A program made the translations under genes and the position numbers. Shown piece by piece: positions 23,865 through 29,385 of a stretch of DNA of 36,113 bases. The notes under the pieces were generated by a model. The model was given only the letters and a program-made list of their open reading frames with translations, was not told the origin of the DNA and did not search any database. The stretch is from Clostridia bacterium (lineage in GTDB: Bacteria > Bacillota > Clostridia > Oscillospirales > SIG627). Positions within the stretch are counted from its first letter, which is position 1. The number at the start of each line of letters is the position of its first letter. The stretch lies in the NCBI GenBank assembly GCA_017537265.1, contig JAFYLE010000045.1:1-36113 (forward strand), given 5' to 3'.

Positions 23865-24036
23865 CTAAGTGTGCCTTGCGGCACGATAAGTACACCTTCG
23901 GTGCGTGAAGCAATGCTTCGCATCGTGAAGTGCCTGCGGGCGTGAGTGGCACACTTAACTTCACATTGTGCAAAGCACAATACTTCACAGCGGCGTTGCC
24001 GCTGCTTCACTTGGGCGAAGCCCAAACTTCACTGAA
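23865..24036. repeat. Hairpin array 1: variable small stem-loops with constant linkers
   Basis: Short perfect hairpins follow each other: GTGCC/GGCAC, CACC/GGTG, ATGC/GCAT, GCC/GGC, ATTGTGC/GCACAAT, AGCGGC/GCCGCT and TTGGGC/GCCCAA. In the first half the linker is GTGAAG; in the second half it is its complement, CTTCAC (four copies). AAGTGTGCC (near 23868) can also pair with GGCACACTT (near 23948), closing the first part into a branched structure. No coding frame fits. The array lies between the tRNA terminator and the promoter of the four-helix-bundle gene. Confidence 0.75.
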
Positions 24037-24038
24037 TG

Positions 24039-24067
24039 TTGCTTGTTACAGATGTTTACGATATAAT
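24039..24067 (+). promoter_or_regulatory. Promoter of the four-helix-bundle / nuclease operon
   Basis: TTGCTT (24039-24044), 17 bp, TATAAT (24062-24067), directly after the last CTTCAC linker. Confidence 0.7.
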
Positions 24068-24090
24068 ATATTTGAATAGGAGGTGTCACT

Positions 24091-24444
24091 ATGTCAGAAA
24101 GCAAATTGAGAACGCAATCAATGGATTTTGCAGTGTCCATTATTAACCTTGTCAAACAACTGAAAGAAAAACGAGAATCCATTATTTCTAATCAAATCGG
24201 CAGAAGCGGTACTTCTATTGGTGCTAATATCCGTGAAGCACAATATGCTCACGGCAAAGCTGACTTCATTGCAAAATTGCAAATTGCTCTCAAAGAAGCC
24301 AATGAAACCGAGTATTGGTTAGAACTGTTATTCAAAACGAATTATATAACCGAAGAAGAATATAAATCCCTCGATTCTGTCTGCACAAGCGTTCGTGTTA
24401 TGCTAATCTCATCCATCAACACCGCGAAGGAGAACTCTAAATGA
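24091..24444 (+). CDS. Four-helix-bundle protein (23S rRNA IVS / Avd-like family)
   Basis: A 117-residue, almost wholly helical protein with the family landmarks: FAVSIINLVKQL (helix 1), SNQIGRSGTSIGANIREAQ (turn and helix 2), KADFIAKLQIALKEANETEYWLELL (helix 3) and a C-terminal helix. Members are encoded in 23S rRNA intervening sequences; relatives (Avd) are accessory subunits of diversity-generating retroelements and bind nucleic acid. No reverse transcriptase is visible here. AGGAGG precedes the ATG. The stop overlaps the start of the nuclease gene (ATGA), so the two are made together. The base composition is much more AT-rich than the surrounding chromosome. Confidence 0.88.
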   Translation: MSESKLRTQSMDFAVSIINLVKQLKEKRESIISNQIGRSGTSIGANIREAQYAHGKADFIAKLQIALKEANETEYWLELLFKTNYITEEEYKSLDSVCTSVRVMLISSINTAKENSK

Positions 24445-25118
24445 AAATTGTTAGTTGGAATTGCGGTGGTAAATTTCGCGAAAAGTTTCAAGATATCATT
24501 GCTGTAGATGCAGACATATACGTTATTCAAGAATGTGAAAACCCTGCCGAATGTAAAAGTATCGCATATAGAAAATTTGCACACAATTATCTTTGGATTG
24601 GTGAAAATAAAAATAAAGGGTTAGGTGTTTTTGCAAAAAACGATATTCAGTTAAGGGAAAATAATTGGCAGAAATATTGCTTGCGAAACTTTCTGTCTGT
24701 ACGCGTTAACGACCTCTTTGATTTGGTTGCTGTGTGGGCATGCAAGCCATATATAGAAGAATACTACATATATCAAAGTATCAATATTCCAAACTATACA
24801 ACGCAAACTGTTATCATTGGGGATTTTAATAGTAATGCCATTTGGGATAAGAAGCACGATACGCGAACTCATAGTTCCGTTGTGCAACAGCTCGCCGAAA
24901 TCGGACTGCATTCAGCGTATCATCAGATTAGCGGTGAAAAACAGGGTGAAGAAACTATCTCAACTTTTTATTTGTATCGACATAGTGACAAAGGTTACCA
25001 TATTGACTATTGCTTTACTGGCAGAAGCAATATAAAAGATTTTCACGTCTTGCACAATATAGATTGGTTGGTAAGATCAGACCATATGCCTATCTTAATT
25101 GAAATTAGCAATAAATAA
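24441..25118 (+). CDS. Endonuclease/exonuclease/phosphatase (EEP, DNase I-like) family protein
   Basis: A 225-residue EEP-fold protein with the full set of catalytic motifs: N7 (VSWNCGG), E31 (VIQECENP), D128 and N130 (IIGDFNSN), and D214-H215 (RSDHMPI). This fold hydrolyses phosphodiesters in DNA, RNA or small molecules; the substrate is not evident. It is shorter than ExoIII-type repair enzymes (~260). Translationally coupled to the four-helix-bundle gene by an ATGA overlap, with AAGGAG upstream, so a functional pair (for instance nucleic-acid binder plus nuclease) is a reasonable inference. AT-rich like its partner and ends shortly before the 107-bp cassette-end repeat. Confidence 0.88.
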   Translation: MKIVSWNCGGKFREKFQDIIAVDADIYVIQECENPAECKSIAYRKFAHNYLWIGENKNKGLGVFAKNDIQLRENNWQKYCLRNFLSVRVNDLFDLVAVWACKPYIEEYYIYQSINIPNYTTQTVIIGDFNSNAIWDKKHDTRTHSSVVQQLAEIGLHSAYHQISGEKQGEETISTFYLYRHSDKGYHIDYCFTGRSNIKDFHVLHNIDWLVRSDHMPILIEISNK

Positions 25119-25129
25119 ATTATCGGGTA

Positions 25130-25236
25130 TACTTTTACTTACTTTACCTCGATTTTACTACGTTTAGTTACTCTTTCGCAAATAAAAAACAGTCACTTTA
25201 CGTGGCTGTTTTTTATTTTTATGTGTTCTGAGAGAG
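25130..25236 (+). repeat. Cassette-end repeat, copy 1
   Basis: About 107 bp, matching 26166-26273 with one 1-base indel (TTACTTTACC versus TTACTCTTACC) and one T/C change. It starts with several TTACT motifs, continues through a terminator hairpin (AAAAAACAGTCAC / GTGGCTGTTTTTT) and ends in CTGAGAGAG, which can pair with the tRNA-tail sequence that follows. Confidence 0.85.
25186..25219 (+). terminator. Terminator at the end of cassette 1
   Basis: AAAAAACAGTCAC / GTGGCTGTTTTTT with loop TTTAC inside the 107-bp repeat; the T run continues as TTTTTTATTTTT. Confidence 0.8.
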
Positions 25237-25295
25237 AGGGGGGTTCGAAGGGCGCGGCTCTGCCCGCAGGCAGGCGAATCCCTCTCTCTCCGCCA
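25230..25295 (+). repeat. tRNA-Ser-tail-like junction between cassettes (attachment copy B)
   Basis: 25275-25295 repeats the last 21 bases of tRNA-Ser exactly, including CCA. Before it stands GGGGTTCGAA, a T-arm half, separated by about 25 GC-rich bases (GGGCGCGGCTCTGCCC and following). GAGAGAGAGGG (25230-25240) is perfectly complementary to 25280-25290, so the whole junction is a long hairpin. No D arm or anticodon arm is present, so it is not a working tRNA. Confidence 0.75.
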
Positions 25296-25338
25296 AAAAA
25301 GAAGTAACTTTTGTCTACCAAAAGTTACTTCTTTTTTT
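25296..25338 (+). terminator. Terminator-like hairpin opening cassette 2
   Basis: GAAGTAACTTTTG / CAAAAGTTACTTC (25301-25313, 25319-25331) between A6 and T7. It is the counterpart of 23821-23862, with a different stem but the same loop region. Confidence 0.85.
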
Positions 25339-25340
25339 AT

Positions 25341-25520
25341 CCAAGCCGCAGGCTTGGTATATCATCACCGCGCGAAGTGCGGTGTATATCATCAGCCCCT
25401 TTGGGGCTGTATATCATCACGCGCCAGCGTGTATTTTCCTGCGGCTTGATGAGATACAACACTTCGTGTTGATGATATACAATGCTTCGCATTGATGATA
25501 TGCAACGGCAAGCCGTTGAT
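25341..25520. repeat. Hairpin array 2: variable stem-loops with inverting linkers
   Basis: Hairpins CCAAGCC/GGCTTGG, CCGCGC/GTGCGG, GCCCC/GGGGC and CACGC/GCGTG are joined by TATATCATCA. After about 25440 the linker is TGATGATATA, its exact complement, joining AACAC/GTGTT, AATGC/GCATT and CAACGGC/GCCGTTG. The plan equals that of array 1 with other linkers, and the AATGC-TTC-GCATT type unit occurs in both. No coding frame. It ends at the promoter of the metallopeptidase gene. Confidence 0.8.
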
Positions 25521-25544
25521 TTGTTCCCGAAAATGTAATATAAT
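25516..25544 (+). promoter_or_regulatory. Promoter of the metallopeptidase gene
   Basis: TTGATT (25516-25521), 17 bp, TATAAT (25539-25544); the same hexamers and spacing as the tRNA-Ser promoter. The -35 overlaps the last hairpin. Confidence 0.7.
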
Positions 25545-25579
25545 ACAGTTAGATAAACTTGAATTGGTAGGTGAGATAT

Positions 25580-26122
25580 ATGTTTGATTATCAAAGACAC
25601 TTTGATGCCTATTGTAATACCGAAGGGCTTGACATATATCTGTCATTTGATATGCCTTCCGGATATGAGGATGCATATGGAACATTTGACGTGACAACAA
25701 AAACCGTTTTTATCAATGATACAATTTTGAGAAATTCTCCCGATTACGAAAAATTGTTCTTTCTGTTCCACGAATTAAGACATGCAACCCAATATCTTGC
25801 ACCAAACAAATTTGATGCTGCAATCAGTAAGAGCCTACAATATGTGATTATGTTTGATGGCACATGCTACAAACTGATTGATGGTGCTTATCATAGATGC
25901 AAATTAGATGGCGAAGAAGATTATTTTGTAAATCTGTATCTTGGACAACCATACGAAATTGATGCCAATACTTTTGCCTATGAATATACAAAAAGTATTT
26001 ATGGGGATTCCGAACCGCTGAAGAAGTTATACGAGTTTTGTGTTCCGCATCAACCGATGCCAAACGAAATTTATGATTCTGTTTTTGCGTTGATTGACGA
26101 GAAATTAAAAGCAGAACCATAA
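25580..26122 (+). CDS. ImmA/IrrE-like zinc metallopeptidase
   Basis: A 180-residue protein with a zincin motif HELRH (H64, E65, H68) in FLFHELRHATQYLA and a downstream YEIDANTFAYEY (E126 as likely third ligand), the arrangement of ImmA/IrrE gluzincins. Those proteases cleave repressors (for example ImmR or DdrO) in mobile elements and stress responses, usually beside a helix-turn-helix gene; none is here. There is no signal peptide. The start ATG at 25580 is preceded by AGGTGAG; a GTG at 25571 is in frame but lies on the ribosome site. AT-rich, and the only cargo gene of cassette 2. Its target is unknown. Confidence 0.75.
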   Translation: MFDYQRHFDAYCNTEGLDIYLSFDMPSGYEDAYGTFDVTTKTVFINDTILRNSPDYEKLFFLFHELRHATQYLAPNKFDAAISKSLQYVIMFDGTCYKLIDGAYHRCKLDGEEDYFVNLYLGQPYEIDANTFAYEYTKSIYGDSEPLKKLYEFCVPHQPMPNEIYDSVFALIDEKLKAEP

Positions 26123-26165
26123 AAATCCGTTATACAAATTCCAATTTATCGAACAGATCGCACAC

Positions 26166-26273
26166 TACTTTTACTTACTCTTACCTCGATTTTACTACGT
26201 TTAGTTACTCTTTCGCAAATAAAAAACAGTCACTTCACGTGGCTGTTTTTTATTTTTATGTGTTCTGAGAGAG
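26166..26273 (+). repeat. Cassette-end repeat, copy 2
   Basis: Second copy of 25130-25236, about 1.04 kb downstream, with its own terminator hairpin (26221-26252). It ends cassette 2 just as copy 1 ends cassette 1. Confidence 0.85.
26221..26256 (+). terminator. Terminator at the end of cassette 2
   Basis: AAAAAACAGTCAC / GTGGCTGTTTTTT, loop TTCAC, within the second 107-bp repeat. Confidence 0.8.
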
Positions 26274-26295
26274 GGGGTGAGACGATTCCCCTCTC
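26269..26295 (+). repeat. Degenerate attachment copy C
   Basis: After the second 107-bp repeat, GAGAGGGG (26269-26276) pairs with CCCCTCTC (26288-26295) around a loop containing CGATTCCCC, close to the CGAATCCC of the tRNA end. It lacks the CCA part. It is likely an old or imperfect tRNA-tail remnant. Confidence 0.45.
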
Positions 26296-26297
26296 AT

Positions 26298-26326
26298 TTG
26301 CTAATTTCTCTCTTTTCTGTTATACT
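26298..26326 (+). promoter_or_regulatory. Promoter of the pyrophosphatase gene
   Basis: TTGCTA (26298-26303), 17 bp, TATACT (26321-26326), starting right after attachment copy C. Confidence 0.55.
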
Positions 26327-26368
26327 AATAAAAACAGCGCAACGAAGAATGAAAAAGGAGAGACGAAC

Positions 26369-26857
26369 ATGAAACACGTTGTGGACGCCTTGATCGAGAT
26401 CCCGCTCGGCTCCAAGAACAAATACGAAATGGACGAGAAGGGCAAGATCCGCCTGGATCGCGTGCTGTACGCCTCCATGATCTACCCTGCGGAATACGGC
26501 ATCGTGGAAAACACGCTCGCACCCGACGGAGATCCCTTGGACATTCTCGTCATCTGCAGCGAGGCAAGCTTCCCCGGCTGCACCGTGCCCGCGCGCATTC
26601 TGGGCTACCTCTCCCTCATCGACGGAGGCAAGGTGGACTACAAGCTCATCTCCGTGGTGGACTGTGACCCGCGCTACGACGACAAGCAGGAGCTTTGCGA
26701 CCTGCCGCCCTTCGTCTTAAAAGAGATCGCAAACTTCTTTGCAAACTACAAGGTACTGCAAGGCGTTGAGGTCAAGGTGGGCGAGTACCACGGCAAGGCA
26801 GAGGCACTGCAGATCATCGATTCCTGCAAGAACGCCTATCGCGCCGTAAACTGCTGA
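26369..26857 (+). CDS. ppa: Inorganic pyrophosphatase (family I)
   Basis: This soluble enzyme hydrolyses pyrophosphate and pulls biosynthetic reactions forward. The 162-residue protein has the family I motifs: IEIPLGSKNKYEMD near the N-terminus, AEYGIVENTLAPDGDPLDILV (metal-binding Asp cluster), DPRYDD and EYHGKAEAL. The start ATG at 26369 has AAAAAGGAG eight bases upstream; the in-frame sequence before it belongs to the cassette border. Composition returns here to the chromosome's normal GC-rich style, so it is the first native gene after the insertions. It has its own promoter and a bidirectional terminator. Confidence 0.95.
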   Translation: MKHVVDALIEIPLGSKNKYEMDEKGKIRLDRVLYASMIYPAEYGIVENTLAPDGDPLDILVICSEASFPGCTVPARILGYLSLIDGGKVDYKLISVVDCDPRYDDKQELCDLPPFVLKEIANFFANYKVLQGVEVKVGEYHGKAEALQIIDSCKNAYRAVNC

Positions 26858-26861
26858 ACGC

Positions 26862-26900
26862 AAAAAAGAAAATCCCGCACGTTCGTGCGGGATTTTTTAT
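26862..26900. terminator. Bidirectional terminator between ppa and the VIT1 gene
   Basis: AAATCCCGCAC / GTGCGGGATTT stem (26870-26880, 26885-26895), loop GTTC, with A and T runs on each side, between convergent genes. Confidence 0.9.
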
Positions 26901-26908
26901 TCTTTTTC

Positions 26909-27787
26909 TCAGACTTCCACGCCGAGGAAGGCCTTTGCCGCAACGCCCACCGCGAAGGAGAGCACGGCCACGCCCACGGAGATGCCCGCCATTTCAAAGA
27001 AACGGGAGAAGAAGGGGCGGGAGAGCGCCACGGAGGTGTAATACGTAAAGACGAGAATGATAAGAAGCACGGCGAGGATCATACAGCACAGCGCCGCAAT
27101 GCAATCGGAAAGCAGAAGGTACGGCAACACGAGCAGTGCCACGGTGATCAGATACGCTACACCCGTGTACGTACAGGACTTGAGGGCGTCCGTTCTGCCC
27201 TCACTGCGGGCGGAAAGGAACTCGCTTGCCGCCATGGAAAAGGTGGCGGAAATGCCGATGATGAGCCCCGAGAGGGCAATAAGCCGCGTATTCTGCAAGG
27301 CAAAGGTGAAGCCCGCAAGCGAGCCCGTAAGCTCCACGAGCGCGTCGTTTAAGCCGAGCACCATACTGCCGACGTACTGCAGTCTCTCCTCGTCCAGAAT
27401 TTCCAGAAGCGCCGCCTCGTGTTCTTCCTCGTCGCGACGAATGGCAAGAGACTCCGGAACTTCTTCCGCCAGTTTTTCGTACTCGGCCTGTGCGCCCGCC
27501 TCGCCGCGCTCCATGAGCTTGACGGCGAAGGTGAAGCCGAAGAGACGCGCGAGAAGCTTGTACTTGAAGACCTTGCCCTTTTTCACCTTGAGGGAGACGC
27601 CGGTGTAGCCCTCCCAGACGGCGCAATGGGCAGCCTCTTCATCCGCCAGACGACAGAGCACCTCGCGGTTGTGTTCCCCTTTTGCAAATTTCGCAATTTC
27701 GCGGTAAATGACACTCTCGTTGAGTTCATTCTGTTGCATTTTCAACACGATCCGACGCGCGGCGTCGGAAATCACTTTTTCACTCAT
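26909..27787 (-). CDS. Ferritin-like/VIT1 fusion, putative iron or manganese transporter
   Basis: A 292-residue protein joining a ferritin-like di-iron domain (about 1-135; RLADEEAAHCAVWEGY and RRDEEEHEAALLEIL supply Glu/His ligands) to a VIT1/CCC1 membrane domain (about 140-292; 'VLGLNDALVELTGSLAGFTFAL', roughly five helices). Fusions of this type (MbfA-like) are thought to sense or oxidise cytosolic iron and export it. It may protect this Fe-S- and hydrogenase-rich cell from iron excess. The ATG at 27787 has GGAGG upstream. Single gene with a good promoter; no Fur box was identified with confidence. Confidence 0.88.
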   Translation of the reverse strand: MSEKVISDAARRIVLKMQQNELNESVIYREIAKFAKGEHNREVLCRLADEEAAHCAVWEGYTGVSLKVKKGKVFKYKLLARLFGFTFAVKLMERGEAGAQAEYEKLAEEVPESLAIRRDEEEHEAALLEILDEERLQYVGSMVLGLNDALVELTGSLAGFTFALQNTRLIALSGLIIGISATFSMAASEFLSARSEGRTDALKSCTYTGVAYLITVALLVLPYLLLSDCIAALCCMILAVLLIILVFTYYTSVALSRPFFSRFFEMAGISVGVAVLSFAVGVAAKAFLGVEV

Positions 27788-27815
27788 AAAAAAGACCTCC
27801 GAAGTTGTTGATTTC

Positions 27816-27844
27816 ATCATACCGACAAGCGCGCAAAAAGTCAA
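27816..27844 (-). promoter_or_regulatory. Promoter of the ferritin-VIT1 gene
   Basis: On the minus strand, TTGACT (27844-27839), 17 bp, TATGAT (27821-27816). Confidence 0.65.
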
Positions 27845-27891
27845 GCCTTCCCCCACGCTTTTACCAAGTTCCTCCTGTGTGATTTTGTCAC

Positions 27892-27919
27892 TTTACAAAG
27901 TGCGGAGAATGAGTATAAT
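27892..27919 (+). promoter_or_regulatory. Promoter of the hydrogenase maturation operon
   Basis: TTTACA (27892-27897), 16 bp, TATAAT (27914-27919). Confidence 0.6.
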
Positions 27920-27925
27920 AAGAAT

Positions 27926-28067
27926 AGAGTAAAAACCGTCCTGACACAAAGAAGTCTCTGCGTGAAAGGTGTGGCATAAAAAACCGCTTTTTTTGATGAA
28001 GCGGTAAGCCTTGCCGCATTCTGCCGCGCCGAGATCGGGCGCGGCATTTGTAATTTATGAGGTAAGT
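27926..28067 (+). promoter_or_regulatory. Structured 5' leader of the hydrogenase maturation operon
   Basis: About 140 nt precede the first gene. ACCGCTT / AAGCGGT (27983-27989, 27999-28005) and a strong TGCCGCGCC / GGCGCGGCA hairpin (28022-28030, 28038-28046) are visible. TGCCGC also occurs at 28012-28017 and could pair with the same GCGGCA, so two exclusive folds are possible. No known riboswitch class was recognised. Confidence 0.4.
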
Positions 28068-28328
28068 ATGCAAAGCAGAGTAGCTGTCATCAGCATCATC
28101 GTGGAGCAGATCGAGAACACGGAAAAGATCAACGCACTCTTACACGAGTGTGCCGAATACATCATCGGACGCATGGGTCTGCCCTACCGCAAGAGGAGCG
28201 TAAGCATAATCTCCATTGCCATTGACGCGCCGCAGGACGTCATTTCCACCCTCACAGGCAAGATCGGCAAACTTACGGGCGTGAGTGTGAAAACCGCCTA
28301 TTCCACGGTGATCTCCGATGAAACGTAG
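28068..28328 (+). CDS. TM1266-type iron-only hydrogenase system regulator
   Basis: An 86-residue ACT/NikR-C-like small protein: RVAVISIIVEQIENTEKINALLHECAEYIIGRMGLPYRKRSVSIISI is the typical start (without helix-turn-helix), followed by IDAPQDVISTLTGKIGKLTGVSVKTAYS. Proteins of this family accompany hydE, hydF and hydG and are called regulators by association, with no proven DNA binding. GAGG stands before the ATG at 28068. It overlaps hydE by 11 bp. Confidence 0.88.
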   Translation: MQSRVAVISIIVEQIENTEKINALLHECAEYIIGRMGLPYRKRSVSIISIAIDAPQDVISTLTGKIGKLTGVSVKTAYSTVISDET

Positions 28329-29385
28329 AGCCGAGGAACTCATCCGCGCGTTGTGGGAGAGGCGCTCGCTTGAAAAGCTCGAGTACGAAGAACTGCTCTC
28401 TCTGCGCGACGCGGACAGCGCGGCGCTCTTGCGCTCCCTCGCCAAAAAAGCGCGCGAGAGCACGTACCGAAACCGCGTATTCTTGCGCGCCCTGATCGAA
28501 ATTTCCAACGTCTGCAAAAACGACTGTCTGTACTGCGGAGTGCGCGCGTCAAACAAGAACGTCTGCCGCTTTTCTCTGACGGACGAGGAGATCCTCTCCT
28601 CCTGTGCCGAGGGATACGCCCTGGGGCTTCGCACCTTCGTACTGCAAGGCGGCGAAGACGCACGCTTCACCGACAAGCGGCTTACAAGCCTGATCACAAA
28701 CATCAAGCGCACCTGCCCCGAGGCAGCCGTCACCCTCTCCCTCGGAGAGCGAAGTCGCAAGAGCTACACCGCCCTTCGCAACGCGGGCGCAGATCGCTAC
28801 CTTTTACGGCACGAGACGGCAAACGCGGCACACTACGCGAGTTTGCACCCCGAAAACATGCGACTCGAAACGCGCATGCGCTGCCTCTCGGACCTCAAAG
28901 AGCTCGGCTTCCAAGTCGGCGCGGGATTCATGGTGGGCAGTCCCAACCAGACGCTTTCCCACCTTGCCGAAGATCTGCAATTCATTGAGACCTTCCGTCC
29001 GCAGATGTGCGGCATCGGCCCGTTCCTGCCACAGCACGACACCCCGTTTGCAAAAGAACCTGCGGGCGACACGGATCTCTGTCTGTACCTGCTCTCCATT
29101 CTGCGCATTCTCGACCCTGCGCTGCTGCTGCCCGCAACAACGGCACTTGCCACGGCACACGAAAACGGTACCATCCTCGGTCTTGAGGCCGGCGCAAACG
29201 TCATCATGCCCAACCTCTCCCCGCGTCGCGCCAAAGAGAACTACGTGCTCTACGACGGCAAAAAGATCACCGGCGACCAAAACGCCGCAAATTTAGAAAC
29301 ACTCAAGCAAACCCTCGCCACGGCAGGCTACGTCCCCGACTTTTCCCGCGGCGATTACAGAAAGGAACACCATGGCACTCTATGA
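28318..29385 (+). CDS. hydE: [FeFe]-hydrogenase maturase HydE (radical SAM)
   Basis: HydE is a radical SAM enzyme acting in assembly of the 2Fe subcluster of the H-cluster. The 355-residue protein has the CX3CX2C cluster motif C66-C70-C73 (CKNDCLYC). The barrel continues through VLQGGEDARF, SLGERSRKSYTALRNAGADRYLLRHETA and GAGFMVGSPNQT, and ends with PNLSPRRAKENYVLYDGK. All of these are typical of HydE and distinguish it from BioB or PylB. The start overlaps the regulator and its end overlaps hydG by 14 bp, which indicates tight coupling. Confidence 0.95.
   Translation: MKRRAEELIRALWERRSLEKLEYEELLSLRDADSAALLRSLAKKARESTYRNRVFLRALIEISNVCKNDCLYCGVRASNKNVCRFSLTDEEILSSCAEGYALGLRTFVLQGGEDARFTDKRLTSLITNIKRTCPEAAVTLSLGERSRKSYTALRNAGADRYLLRHETANAAHYASLHPENMRLETRMRCLSDLKELGFQVGAGFMVGSPNQTLSHLAEDLQFIETFRPQMCGIGPFLPQHDTPFAKEPAGDTDLCLYLLSILRILDPALLLPATTALATAHENGTILGLEAGANVIMPNLSPRRAKENYVLYDGKKITGDQNAANLETLKQTLATAGYVPDFSRGDYRKEHHGTL

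Noticed and set aside
25230-25295. Second tRNA-Ser gene
   Set aside because: Only the T-arm and acceptor 3' half are present; there is no D arm, anticodon arm or 5' acceptor strand in tRNA order.
23865-25520. CRISPR array
   Set aside because: The constant parts are only 6-10 nt and the variable parts are self-complementary, of uneven length, and invert orientation midway. No cas genes are present.
23865-26122. Diversity-generating retroelement, suggested by the Avd-like four-helix-bundle protein
   Set aside because: No reverse transcriptase, template repeat or variable repeat with A-specific changes was found in the window.
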